From: Leptolyngbyaceae cyanobacterium
GTDB lineage: Bacteria; Cyanobacteriota; Cyanobacteriia; Cyanobacteriales; Aerosakkonemataceae
Assembly: GCA_036703985.1 (NCBI GenBank)
Contig: DATNQN010000053.1
Span: forward strand, 32,820-96,819
Reading direction: 5' to 3'
Length of the DNA stretch: 64,000 nucleotides
Shown here: positions 30,109 to 38,293 of the stretch, in pieces
How positions within the stretch are numbered: the first letter of the stretch is position 1
How the letters are laid out: the number at the start of each line of letters is the position of its first letter
Program-made: the position numbers and the translations under genes
The notes under the pieces: generated by a model
Databases searched by the model: none
Seen by the model: the letters and a program-made list of their open reading frames with translations, nothing else
Told to the model about the DNA's origin: nothing

Positions 30109-30801
30109 TTACTTTTTATACTTTACCAATGCAGTAGGCCAAGTTGCTTTTTGTAAGAGCAGTTGTAAATCTTTGGCGATGCGAGTCGCTAAAAGTGCTT
30201 GTCCGGCGGCGTTGGGATGGATAACATCGTCTTGGCGATAGCGGGTATCGTCTAAAATTCCTTTGAGGATTTGGGGAATTAGATAAGCTTTGGTATCTTT
30301 GGCAACGCGATCGTATATTTGTTGATAGCTATCGCCGGTCAGACCCATATTAATGCCTAAAAGAACTGCGATCGCACCTTTACCCTGAATACCAGTGATA
30401 ATTTGCCGCAAGTTCTGTTCTGTCTCGGATTTAGGAATTCTTCGCAAAAAATCGTTACCGCCTAACTCTACGATTACTAACCAAGGTTCTGCTGATAACA
30501 CATCGTTTTGCAAGCGATTTAATCCTGCTGCGGTGGTGTCGCCGCTGACACCGCGATTTAAAATCGGCACACCTAACTGGCGACTGAGAACGCTGGGAAA
30601 TGCTTCTGTTTCCGTTACTCCATAACCGGAAGCGATGCTGTCCCCTAAAACGATGATTTGGCTACCAGCGCCAGTTTTGAGGTTTTTAACCGAATCGATG
30701 TGGTTGCCGCAACTGGTGAACGCGAACAGAGAACAAAACATCAAAGAAAAAAACCAAATCCAACGGCGGTTCTTTTTAGGAAAAATGAGATTGTCTGACA
30801 T
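30109..30801 (-). CDS. SGNH/GDSL esterase (TesA/arylesterase-like) lipoprotein
   Basis: 230 aa. After a basic N-terminus and hydrophobic segment (about 13-30) a lipobox-like FTSC31 suggests lipid anchoring. The SGNH blocks are complete: IIVLGDSIASGYG (Ser55), NRGVSGDTTAAG (Gly), VIVELGGNDFLRR (Asn) and DDVIHPNAAG (Asp/His). The enzyme is expected to hydrolyse an ester or thioester in the periplasm. It starts 27 nt after the P450 stop on the same strand, so the two may be co-transcribed. Confidence 0.9.
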   Translation of the reverse strand: MSDNLIFPKKNRRWIWFFSLMFCSLFAFTSCGNHIDSVKNLKTGAGSQIIVLGDSIASGYGVTETEAFPSVLSRQLGVPILNRGVSGDTTAAGLNRLQNDVLSAEPWLVIVELGGNDFLRRIPKSETEQNLRQIITGIQGKGAIAVLLGINMGLTGDSYQQIYDRVAKDTKAYLIPQILKGILDDTRYRQDDVIHPNAAGQALLATRIAKDLQLLLQKATWPTALVKYKK

Positions 30802-30828
30802 TGAAAATTTTGATTTAAAAAAATTTAT

Positions 30829-32160
30829 TTATAAGCGCTGGAAATTTACTCGTAATCCATCTGTTGGGTGTAAAGTCGGTATGGCATCAAGGGTAAGGTT
30901 TTGGTTAGGTAACAACTCCCAGGTATAGTTTCGCAGTAAGTGAGATGCCACTATTTTCATTTCCATTTGGGCAAAAGCTATCCCCAAGCAAATGCGTGGC
31001 CCACCGCCAAAACCTACCAAACTAAATTCTTGTTTTTTATGCTCTGCTCGTTGAGGGCTAAAACGGTCTGGGTCGAATTGTTCTGGCTGAGTAAAAATGT
31101 TGCTATCTTGATGGGTGGCCGGAATGCGATAGAGGGCTTGCCAACCTTTGGGAATATGATATCCCTGATATTCAAACGACTCGACTACGCCACGAAAACC
31201 ACCAGCTACGGGGGGATAAAGCCTTTCCACTTCCCGCAGTATTTGTTCTAAATAAGTCATTTCTTTAAGTTGCTCGATGGTCAAGTTGCCATCTGGCGCT
31301 ACTTGTTGTTGTTCGAGGCGGGCGCGTTCCCAAACATCGGGGTGCTGTGCCAAAGCCATACAAAAAGAGGTCAGCATGGAAGTGGTAGTTTCGTGTCCGG
31401 CAAATAGCATCAGTAGGGCTTGTACTTTCAGTTCTTCCATACTCAGCCCGTTGCCGTTTTCATCTCGACTTTCTACTAATAGTCCCAAAGCATCTTGGGC
31501 AGGTTCTTGCTGTCTGCGTAGCACTGCTTTTTCAATATGAGCTAGTAAGTTGTCCCGCGCTTGTAATGCTTTTCCGTAGGTAGTCCAGCGCCAACGAAAA
31601 GGAATGGCTAATAAACCATTGGTGAGTTCTGTAAACCATTGACTGAGTTGGGCGGTTTGGGAACCTGGTTCGCTACCCAACAGTAGGATGCTAGCAATTT
31701 CAAAGGTAAGTTGTTTGAGTTCGGGAAACCAGGCAAAGGTGCCCAGAGTATCCCATTTTTCTAAATATTTGAGAGTAATGCGCTCCATTGTGGTTAGGTA
31801 ATTTAGCAGCGCTTTACCGTGAAATGCTGGCATCAAAAGTTTGCGGTTTCTTTGATGTTCTTCCCCTTCTTGCAGAAATAGGGATTTGCCGAGTAGTTCT
31901 TTGAAAGTGTCGGGCCAACCATCGCGCCAGGAAAATTTATCCATTTGGCTGGACAATATGAAGCGGTTAGCTTGAGCGCCAACCATGACTACTGTGGGAC
32001 GACCCAAGATGTGAGTTTTGAAAATTTGTCCGTATTTTTGTTGCCGCTTTTTGATGAAATTGCGATCGCGCAAAAAGCTAATGGTTTCTCCGACTAATGG
32101 GAAGCCGAAACTGCCGGGAGGTAACGGTAGGGTGGATTTGGTATCGATGTTGGTAGTCAT
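30829..32160 (-). CDS. Cytochrome P450, CYP120-like
   Basis: 443 aa. P450 signatures: proline-rich LPLPPGSFGFPLVGE, I-helix AGHETTTS, K-helix EVERLYPP (ExxR), the meander TQPEQFDPDRFSPQRAEH and heme loop FGGGPRICLG with the thiolate Cys391. The N-terminal PPG and the overall pattern recall CYP120A1, a cyanobacterial retinoic-acid hydroxylase, but assignment to CYP120 is from memory of the sequence. No ferredoxin or reductase gene is nearby. Carotenoid- or retinoid-derived substrates are the natural guess. Confidence 0.93.
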   Translation of the reverse strand: MTTNIDTKSTLPLPPGSFGFPLVGETISFLRDRNFIKKRQQKYGQIFKTHILGRPTVVMVGAQANRFILSSQMDKFSWRDGWPDTFKELLGKSLFLQEGEEHQRNRKLLMPAFHGKALLNYLTTMERITLKYLEKWDTLGTFAWFPELKQLTFEIASILLLGSEPGSQTAQLSQWFTELTNGLLAIPFRWRWTTYGKALQARDNLLAHIEKAVLRRQQEPAQDALGLLVESRDENGNGLSMEELKVQALLMLFAGHETTTSMLTSFCMALAQHPDVWERARLEQQQVAPDGNLTIEQLKEMTYLEQILREVERLYPPVAGGFRGVVESFEYQGYHIPKGWQALYRIPATHQDSNIFTQPEQFDPDRFSPQRAEHKKQEFSLVGFGGGPRICLGIAFAQMEMKIVASHLLRNYTWELLPNQNLTLDAIPTLHPTDGLRVNFQRL

Positions 32161-32211
32161 GGCTGTTGAGCGCTTCCGTATTGATGTCGATCGTAAAATA
32201 AAAAAAATAAG

Positions 32212-32246
32212 TGTAGAGTGTTAGCGATCGGGTAACGCACTCTACA
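32212..32246. repeat. Dispersed TGTAGAGTG...CACTCTACA palindrome
   Basis: 9-bp perfect arms (32212-32220 and 32238-32246) with a further GTTA/GTAAC match inside, around a HIP1-like GCGATCGG core. It is related to the element at 23125. Confidence 0.6.
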
Positions 32247-32265
32247 AATAAGGACTCCAAAAATT

Positions 32266-32293
32266 AAAAATGAAAGAGTACTCTTTCATTTTT
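32266..32293 (-). terminator. 28-bp perfect palindrome, terminator of the MBL/aroC transcript
   Basis: AAAAATGAAAGAGT followed by its exact complement ACTCTTTCATTTTT. On the minus strand the stem is followed by T-rich sequence (TAATTTTTGG), 45 nt past the stop of the metallo-hydrolase, so it fits a terminator. Confidence 0.65.
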
Positions 32294-32337
32294 TGATGGT
32301 GTATATTTATCTTTAATTATTACCCGCTGTTAGAGAG

Positions 32338-33192
32338 TTAAATCACTTTCAAGATCATCCCCTCTTGAGCTAATACTGAATTGGGAAATACTTCCACTAT
32401 TTTTTCTTTTAGCTGGTCGAGAAAGTCATCATTGTGGATGGGGTCGTGATGGAATTTAACGAATGTTTTGACGCCAGCAGCTTTGCATATTTTTACCCCT
32501 TCTTCCCAGGTGGAGTGTCCCCAGCCAACTTTGGGCGATTTGGGGTTGTGATATTCTTCGTCGGTGTACATGGAATCGTAGATTAAGAGGTCTGCATTTT
32601 GGGCTAAATGCAGTACGTTTTCGTCCATGCGATCGGGGAAGTGCTCGGTGTCGGTACAGTAAAATACCGAATGTCCCCGCCAGTTGACGCGATATCCCAT
32701 TGCCCCGTTCGGGTGGTTGAGGGGGCCGGTTTCGATTACGATGTCGTCTAGCTGGATGGTATCGCCGCAGATCATATCGTAAAATTTGATGTCCGCGTGC
32801 AATCCTTCTAGCGGTACTGGGGAGTTGGGATGGAGTACTCGTTCGATAAAATGCTGTTTCATCGAACCTCCGTCTTGGGGTACTGCTCCGTGGATGTGGA
32901 AACAGTTACCTTCCAGGAAGGCCGGGATAAAAAACGGCACTCCTTGGATGTGGTCCCAGTGGTAGTGGGTAAAAAACATATGAGCTTCTACGGGCATACA
33001 CTTGAGTAGGCTTCTACCCAGTACGTGCAAGCCGCTACCGCCATCGAATATCAGGCGTTTTCCACCCACTCGCATTTCGATGCAGGAGGTGTTACCGCCA
33101 TAGCGTGCGGTTTGGTTTCCAGGGGTGGGTATACTCCCGCGTACACCCCAGAACTGAACGACAAATTCTTCTGAAGAAGGGCTAGTTTCCAT
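32338..33192 (-). CDS. MBL-fold metallo-hydrolase (beta-lactamase superfamily)
   Basis: 284 aa from the ATG at 33192, which overlaps the last 11 nt of aroC. The metal motif is HYHWDH (His76, His78, Asp80, His81 in this numbering), with [12 protein letters not shown] before it and [22 protein letters not shown] and FVKFHHDP later. The opening [12 protein letters not shown] is typical of a PhnP/RNase Z-like subgroup. The substrate is unknown, possibly a phosphodiester or thioester. The overlap makes it translationally linked to chorismate synthase, though a functional link is not obvious. A terminator follows. Confidence 0.88.
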   Translation of the reverse strand: METSPSSEEFVVQFWGVRGSIPTPGNQTARYGGNTSCIEMRVGGKRLIFDGGSGLHVLGRSLLKCMPVEAHMFFTHYHWDHIQGVPFFIPAFLEGNCFHIHGAVPQDGGSMKQHFIERVLHPNSPVPLEGLHADIKFYDMICGDTIQLDDIVIETGPLNHPNGAMGYRVNWRGHSVFYCTDTEHFPDRMDENVLHLAQNADLLIYDSMYTDEEYHNPKSPKVGWGHSTWEEGVKICKAAGVKTFVKFHHDPIHNDDFLDQLKEKIVEVFPNSVLAQEGMILKVI

Positions 33193-34294
33193 TTGCAACT
33201 TCAAACTTCAAGGTGCCACATTGCCCCTGGTGCCGCAACAGATGATCGCACAGCACTAAAGCAACCATTGCTTCTACCATAGGCACTGCTCTAGGTAAAA
33301 CGCAAGGATCGTGTCGTCCTTTGGCTGCTAGTGTAGTTTGTTCACCTTCGCGGTTGACGGTACGCTGCTCTTTACGAATAGTAGCAGTTGGTTTAAATGC
33401 TATTCGCATAATAATGTTTTCACCGTTAGATATACCACCCTGAATGCCGCCGGAACGGTTGGTAAGTGTCCGTATGTTGCCGTTGGAGTCGGTGTAAAAT
33501 TCATCGTTATGTTCGCTACCAGTGAGCAGGGTACCGGCAAAGCCAGAGCCTATTTCAAATCCTTTACTTGCAGGCAAGGACATTACACCCTTGGCTAAAT
33601 CTGCTTCTAGTTTATCGAATACTGGCTCGCCTAATCCTTTCGGGACGTTTCTGACGACGCATTCCACTACGCCGCCGATCGAATCACCTTGTCGCCGTAC
33701 TTCTTCGATCAGTTCGATCATGCGATCGGCACACTCGGAGTCGGGACAGCGAACGATGTTGCTTTCTACTTGTTCCATCGTGACGGTGTTGGGATCGATC
33801 GCGCCTTCTAGGTCTTTGATTCGCTTAACATAGCTGATGATTTCTACGTTTCCGTATTGTTTAAGAATTTTTTTAGCGATCGCGCCTGCTGCTACTCTAC
33901 CAATTGTTTCTCTGGCTGAGGATCTGCCGCCGCCCTGCCAGTTGCGAATGCCGTATTTAGCGTCGTAGGTAGCATCGGCGTGGGAGGGGCGATATTTTTG
34001 TGCCATTTCGTCGTAGTCTTGGGGGCGGGTGTCTTGATTTCTGACTAAAATCGCGATCGGCGTTCCCAACGTTTTTCCTTCAAAGGTACCGGAAAGGATT
34101 TCGCAGGTGTCTGCTTCTTTGCGGGGTGTGGTGATTTTGCTTTGTCCGGGTCGCCGCCTGTCTAATTCTACTTGAATTTCTGCGGCTGATATTTCTAGTT
34201 GCGGTGGGCAACCGTCTATGACGACGCCTACGCCGCCGCCGTGTGATTCGCCAAATGTGGTGATGCGAAATAAATTTCCGAATGTGTTGCCCAT
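33182..34294 (-). CDS. aroC: Chorismate synthase
   Basis: 370 aa. Signatures of the family are present: [17 protein letters not shown] near the N-terminus, [18 protein letters not shown] and, late, the FMN/EPSP-site regions [13 protein letters not shown] and [18 protein letters not shown]. The enzyme makes chorismate from EPSP with reduced FMN, the last step of the shikimate pathway. The ATG at 34294 ([20 protein letters not shown]) is the classical start. The downstream gene overlaps by 11 nt. Confidence 0.97.
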   Translation of the reverse strand: MGNTFGNLFRITTFGESHGGGVGVVIDGCPPQLEISAAEIQVELDRRRPGQSKITTPRKEADTCEILSGTFEGKTLGTPIAILVRNQDTRPQDYDEMAQKYRPSHADATYDAKYGIRNWQGGGRSSARETIGRVAAGAIAKKILKQYGNVEIISYVKRIKDLEGAIDPNTVTMEQVESNIVRCPDSECADRMIELIEEVRRQGDSIGGVVECVVRNVPKGLGEPVFDKLEADLAKGVMSLPASKGFEIGSGFAGTLLTGSEHNDEFYTDSNGNIRTLTNRSGGIQGGISNGENIIMRIAFKPTATIRKEQRTVNREGEQTTLAAKGRHDPCVLPRAVPMVEAMVALVLCDHLLRHQGQCGTLKFEVANGN

Positions 34295-34658
34295 GATGGT
34301 TGAATAAGAAGCCAGAGGTTTTTTATTTTACCATTTGGTGAAAATTCTGGAACGGGGAAGTGAAGGGAATAGGGAAGGAGAAAGGAAAAGGAAAGAAAGT
34401 AGAGATATTGTATGCAATGTCTTTACTTTCTTGGCAAGCAGGAGAGATATTTAGGGGGGAGAAGTATGAAGATAAAGGTTGAAATTAAGTTAAATTTTTT
34501 CTCTTTTCTCTGTTTACCTTCTGCCTATCTTAATTTAATTGGTTAGTAATTTCTTGATGTGGTTGTTTTCTCGCAGGGTATGTCTGACTTCCATGAGGAT
34601 GATTCCTAACATATTTTTGCTGTTGCCATCTGCACCCCTTCCCCAATGTATAAAAATC

Positions 34659-34735
34659 GTAGGTTGGGTTGAGAAACGGAACCCAACACTAAATGAATGT
34701 TGTTTGATGTATTGCGATCGTGAACCCAGCCTACC
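34659..34735. repeat. Dispersed GTAGGTTGGGTT...AACCCAAC repeat
   Basis: An inner 8-bp perfect hairpin (GTTGGGTT 34663-34670, AACCCAAC 34680-34687) and a second right arm GAACCCAGCCTAC about 45 nt further on. This is the composite form common in cyanobacterial intergenic DNA. Confidence 0.6.
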
Positions 34736-34786
34736 AATCTTAATAATATAACTATAGCGATCCTAAATGAATTGCGAACAACTAAA

Positions 34787-34821
34787 CCCTAGCCCTTCCC
34801 TTGGTAAGGGGAGGGCTAGGG
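34787..34821. repeat. CCCTAGCCCTTCCC hairpin repeat
   Basis: 14-nt arms (34787-34800 and 34808-34821) with one mismatch and a 7-nt loop. This is a strong stem 37 nt past the stop of the minus-strand ADP-ribosylglycohydrolase gene, so it may terminate that transcript. Confidence 0.6.
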
Positions 34822-34857
34822 TGGGGTTGATTATTTAAATAGGAGCGCTATACCTAC

Positions 34858-35778
34858 TTAAGTTAAATCAAAAATTTGTTTTGCCATCGATATAATTAAA
34901 TCGCGTTTAGCTATTTTTTCTCGCCAAGTTTCCGGTATTCCCGTTTCTCCATAGAATGCACCTGCTAGTTGTCCGTAAACTGCGCCGGTTGTATCGGCAT
35001 CATCGCCTAAATTAACGGCTAATAAACAACCTTCAGCAAAGGAATTACTATGATAAAATGCCCACAATGCGGCTTCTAAGGATTTGACGACGTAACCCGT
35101 TCCTTTGATTTCTGGTGGTTGGCGGTGTTTGAAGGAACCTTTCGCAATTTCATCTATCTCTTCTACTAATGGGTGGTTTTCCCAATAATTAGGTATGGGG
35201 CTATAGCGTTTTTCGAGTAATTTTTCTTTACTAATTCCGTCGATCGCGCCAATAATTAAAGCGGCTAAATATCGGCAAGCATCTACTGCGGTAGCTGCGC
35301 CGTGGGTGGTGCGGGAACTGTCTTTTGATTTTGCGATCGCATTTTCTGGATCGGCAGCATAAAACATCGGTACTGGTGCTAACCTCATGATGGAACCGTT
35401 ACCAGCGCTTAAGGGGTCTATGGAACCACAAAATGGTTCGCCTGTCTCTTCAAATCGCCAAAGTGCTTGTCGAACGGTGCCACCAATATCGAAACATCTT
35501 CCAGTGCTGCTGAGGTGTCCTTGGCGATACCATTGCTGATATTTTTGCAGTTGATGAACGGGATCGAATCCTTTTTTTTCGATTAAACTTTCGGCTAAAC
35601 AAAGCGCCATTGAGGTGTCATCCGTCCACTGTCCCGGTTTTAGTTGAAATGGGCCACCTCCCACCATATCTTTAATGGGTGTAAAGGTGCCTGGGGGTTT
35701 GAATTCGAGAGTTGTTCCTACTGCATCGCCAACTGCTAAACCGAGTAAACAGCCGCGATATCTTTCGATTTTTTCCAT
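34858..35778 (-). CDS. ADP-ribosylglycohydrolase (DraG/ARH) family protein
   Basis: 306 aa. Family motifs are visible: [36 protein letters not shown] (first metal cluster), [15 protein letters not shown] and [20 protein letters not shown] (second cluster). The acidic TDDT and GDDADT motifs bind the two metal ions. The enzyme removes ADP-ribose from modified protein or nucleic acid. It lies 15 nt after the small zeta partner gene and may belong to that transcript. DarG-like or toxin-immunity roles are possible but speculative. Confidence 0.92.
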   Translation of the reverse strand: MEKIERYRGCLLGLAVGDAVGTTLEFKPPGTFTPIKDMVGGGPFQLKPGQWTDDTSMALCLAESLIEKKGFDPVHQLQKYQQWYRQGHLSSTGRCFDIGGTVRQALWRFEETGEPFCGSIDPLSAGNGSIMRLAPVPMFYAADPENAIAKSKDSSRTTHGAATAVDACRYLAALIIGAIDGISKEKLLEKRYSPIPNYWENHPLVEEIDEIAKGSFKHRQPPEIKGTGYVVKSLEAALWAFYHSNSFAEGCLLAVNLGDDADTTGAVYGQLAGAFYGETGIPETWREKIAKRDLIISMAKQIFDLT

Positions 35779-35793
35779 TTGTTTGGTTGGTGA

Positions 35794-35985
35794 TTATTCA
35801 GGTGGTATAGAAATTTCTTCTGGCGGTATCCAAACAACTTTGCCATCTCGCCAAGCAGCTACGGGATTACCTAAAGCTTTGTGTTTTCGTAAAGCATCTC
35901 TGACAGCTTCAGCTAAGGCTTTGGTAATTTTTTCTTCGTCAGTAATACTTAATAAAAGTTCAACTTCTTCAGGTTGATTTTCCAT
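35794..35985 (-). CDS. Small partner of the zeta-like toxin (putative antitoxin)
   Basis: 63 aa. It overlaps the zeta-like gene by 17 nt and follows it on the same strand. The C-terminal block LGNPVAAWRDGKVVWIPPEE is a pattern I associate with small genes next to zeta-like kinases in cyanobacteria, but this is from memory. The N-terminus is acidic and helical (about 6-40). If an antitoxin, its order (toxin first) is unusual. Confidence 0.65.
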   Translation of the reverse strand: MENQPEEVELLLSITDEEKITKALAEAVRDALRKHKALGNPVAAWRDGKVVWIPPEEISIPPE

Positions 35986-36556
35986 AATAATTTTCTTCGA
36001 TTTGTTGCCAAATCTGAGCGTTTACTACATTAATATTACCTCTTTTTTCACCAGCAGCTATAAGACGGGGATCTGCTGTATTAGAATTATCATAGAAAAA
36101 CCAAGAACCTGCTAATGGTCGATACAATTCAAAAAAGTTTTTTATCCCTGCTTCATAACGTCGTCGAATAGTTTCTTCTGGCACTGAATGACCGCCTTGC
36201 CTTATTCTTTCTTGGACACGAGCAATGGCAAATTCTGGGTTGGGTAGCCATAAAAAAATTAGATAGAAAGCATAATCTATTTGACATAAATTAGCAATCC
36301 AAGGAGCAAAACTGCGGCTTGCTAAGGTAGTCTCAAAGGCAAAGTTATCTCGTTGACTAGCTAGTTGTTGTAATCTTTTTAGCATAATACGTCCAGCTTG
36401 AATAGCGACTGTTTCTGGAGCAAATGCTGATAGTCCTTGAGCGATCGCATCCGCGTTGACAAATTCATTTACTCTGAGTACTCCTTGTAATAATTTAGGA
36501 GCAACAGTTGATTTACCCGCACCATTTGGGCCTGCTATAACAATTAAGTGTGGCAT
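35969..36556 (-). CDS. Zeta-toxin-like P-loop kinase
   Basis: 195 aa. Walker A GPNGAGKST (residues 9-17), then VNADAIAQGL with the acidic substrate-binding residue and FAFETTLASRSFA typical of zeta toxin folds, followed by an Arg-rich lid ERIRQGGHSVPEETIRRRY. Classical zeta toxins phosphorylate UDP-GlcNAc, poisoning wall synthesis; many chromosomal relatives have other substrates. It overlaps its small partner gene. An untested toxin-antitoxin pair is the default reading. Confidence 0.85.
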   Translation of the reverse strand: MPHLIVIAGPNGAGKSTVAPKLLQGVLRVNEFVNADAIAQGLSAFAPETVAIQAGRIMLKRLQQLASQRDNFAFETTLASRSFAPWIANLCQIDYAFYLIFLWLPNPEFAIARVQERIRQGGHSVPEETIRRRYEAGIKNFFELYRPLAGSWFFYDNSNTADPRLIAAGEKRGNINVVNAQIWQQIEENYYGKST

Positions 36557-36625
36557 ATTATATGGTTTTTATTCTACTTAGAAATTGCGGAAGAAGTAAA
36601 AGCGATCGCTGAAAATATAATTTTG

Positions 36626-36850
36626 CTAGGCTGCATAGCGAATAATTTCTACTTCTGCTCCGTTATTTATTGCTATTTCTGCCCGTTGCCATACTTGCGC
36701 TGTAATATCATCACTTAAGTAGTACTCACCGCAGTTATCGCAAACTTTGGCTGGTACTTTTTTAATAATGACGATCAACTCGTCTCTTTCTAGAGTTACG
36801 GTAACTAAACCTGGTTGGGTTTGTCCGTGTTTGCAGGTGACACATTTCAT
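36626..36850 (-). CDS. YgiT-type zinc-ribbon (MqsA-like) antitoxin domain protein
   Basis: 74 aa. Two CxxC pairs (Cys3/Cys6 in MKCVTC and Cys37/Cys40 in VCDNCGEYY) bracket a small beta domain, as in YgiT/MqsA N-terminal zinc ribbons; no C-terminal HTH follows. Usually such proteins pair with an upstream mRNA-interferase or DUF4258 toxin, and here there is none. Its ATG overlaps the stop of the nuclease-domain gene by 4 nt, which indicates translational coupling to that gene. Confidence 0.85.
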   Translation of the reverse strand: MKCVTCKHGQTQPGLVTVTLERDELIVIIKKVPAKVCDNCGEYYLSDDITAQVWQRAEIAINNGAEVEIIRYAA

Positions 36851-38286
36851 ATATTTTCTATAATCAAATCTCGGAGGTAATAAAAGCGATCGACGCCATT
36901 TTTCTTTTCTCGTCCTAAGTAACCCGTTAAAGGTGAGGATAATTCGATGAGGATTTCCCGAAGTTGTTCAACTTGTAATTGCTGAGGTGGATTAGAGTAA
37001 ACGTATGCTACATGAAGGGCATCAACTGCTACATCCTTATCGCCTGTTTTTTCTAAATGCTTTTCAACGAGTCGGACTATATGCGATCGCAGTTTGATAC
37101 TTTTCAAAACTTTTTCAATATATTCATCAATTCTGCTATCACTTTGACCAGCTTGTAGATATGGCTCAAGTTCAATTAGATTAACTGAACCGGGATATTT
37201 TGCTTGTAGTTCAACTAACTTTTGGAGGGTCATGGGTTTAATTATGCTAACTTTGGATATCTTGGCTGATTCTCGAAGATTTTTAGTTGGTTCACCAGGG
37301 CCAATAATTAACCTCGAAGCCTTCAGATAATCTTCTTTAAGATGCCTTTTGCCAATTCTATCTAGTTCTTCGACTGTCCGATCGGGAATGCTTTTACCTG
37401 CTTTACATTCTCCAACTAGATGGTAAGGTTTAGAACAAAATAAATCTAAACCTCCTGCACCACCTTTATATGCTTCATCAACTTTAAATCCTAAAAATTC
37501 TAGGCTGCGACGAGTTATATTTTCAAAATCTGTTCCAGCTTGGTAGTTACTTTTTTCTCCGGTATCTTCTTCTATGCTGCGATTGCCGAATTTAGAAATA
37601 TCATTGATCCAGGCTAAATCTTTATTTAGTTGTTTGCTCGGCTTTTCAACGCTCCAGCCTAGAAAGATTTTGATATGTTCGTTTAGCTTATTAGCATCTG
37701 GGTTAGTAGTAGCTAATTGAGCGATCGCACTTTGTAACTCTTCCAATTCTGAATGCAGTGGCGCTTCTAAATTTTCTAACTGGCGTCGGCGTTGGCTAAA
37801 GGCTTGATCTCCAAATATCTGCAAAGATTCAGTAGTTGGCAAAGGCTGTTGTAAAGGGACAAACGGGCTTTGCGAATTAGTCGGTACTTCAAATGGTTGA
37901 AGCAGTTGATAAACACGCAAGTAAGCCAGAATAATATTACTTTTTTGTGAAAGTATTTCCTGTAAAGCTTCTTCTGTCCATACAGTTAATCGTGATATGG
38001 CAGCTAAAGCTTGAGGATCTTTGATACCCCGACAAAATTCACATCTAGCCCAAGCTTTAATTGAAACCGTCTGGGAGTTTAAATCGGTAAAAGATTTTTG
38101 GGCAATGGAAAGAAAAGTTGAGCGATAATATCGGTCAACTGGTAGAGAGATAGTTAAAGCATCAGAGGAATAAAGGGCAAACAATCGTCCCGGATTAAGA
38201 AAAATCGGGGATATAGCTACGATGGTTCGCCCTTGAATTAGAGCTTCAACGTCTGGAGCAGGTAGACGCAATGCAGTTGTAATCAA
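36847..38286 (-). CDS. PD-(D/E)XK nuclease-domain protein of a conserved cyanobacterial family
   Basis: 479 aa. An N-terminal domain (about 1-135) opens TALRLPAPDVEALIQGRTI and contains a CEFC pair; a coiled, Gln-rich linker (about 150-230) follows. The central domain has the restriction-endonuclease signature Glu255 (FENITRRSLEFLGF), Asp281 (GGAGGLDLFC) and Glu293-x-Lys295 (LVGECKAGKS), all in the right order and spacing. The C-terminal ~130 residues are helical with a late YLGREKKNGVDRFYYLRDL. From memory the N- and C-terminal parts resemble proteins annotated DUF1802. It starts 7 nt after the ATPase stop, so the two are an operon. A DNA-cleaving role is inference. Confidence 0.75.
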   Translation of the reverse strand: MITTALRLPAPDVEALIQGRTIVAISPIFLNPGRLFALYSSDALTISLPVDRYYRSTFLSIAQKSFTDLNSQTVSIKAWARCEFCRGIKDPQALAAISRLTVWTEEALQEILSQKSNIILAYLRVYQLLQPFEVPTNSQSPFVPLQQPLPTTESLQIFGDQAFSQRRRQLENLEAPLHSELEELQSAIAQLATTNPDANKLNEHIKIFLGWSVEKPSKQLNKDLAWINDISKFGNRSIEEDTGEKSNYQAGTDFENITRRSLEFLGFKVDEAYKGGAGGLDLFCSKPYHLVGECKAGKSIPDRTVEELDRIGKRHLKEDYLKASRLIIGPGEPTKNLRESAKISKVSIIKPMTLQKLVELQAKYPGSVNLIELEPYLQAGQSDSRIDEYIEKVLKSIKLRSHIVRLVEKHLEKTGDKDVAVDALHVAYVYSNPPQQLQVEQLREILIELSSPLTGYLGREKKNGVDRFYYLRDLIIENI

Positions 38287-38293
38287 AGAAAAA

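Larger units (their letters stand above)
34295..34857. other. 563-bp intergenic region with two dispersed repeats
   Basis: A purine-rich segment (34350-34400) is followed by the palindromic repeats at 34659-34735 and 34787-34821. A short plus-strand frame at 34539-34751 crosses the repeats and has no coding character. I see no gene. Confidence 0.5.

Noticed and set aside
34539..34751. A 70-aa plus-strand ORF upstream of the ADP-ribosylglycohydrolase end
   Set aside because: It runs across palindromic dispersed repeats and has no coding signature.
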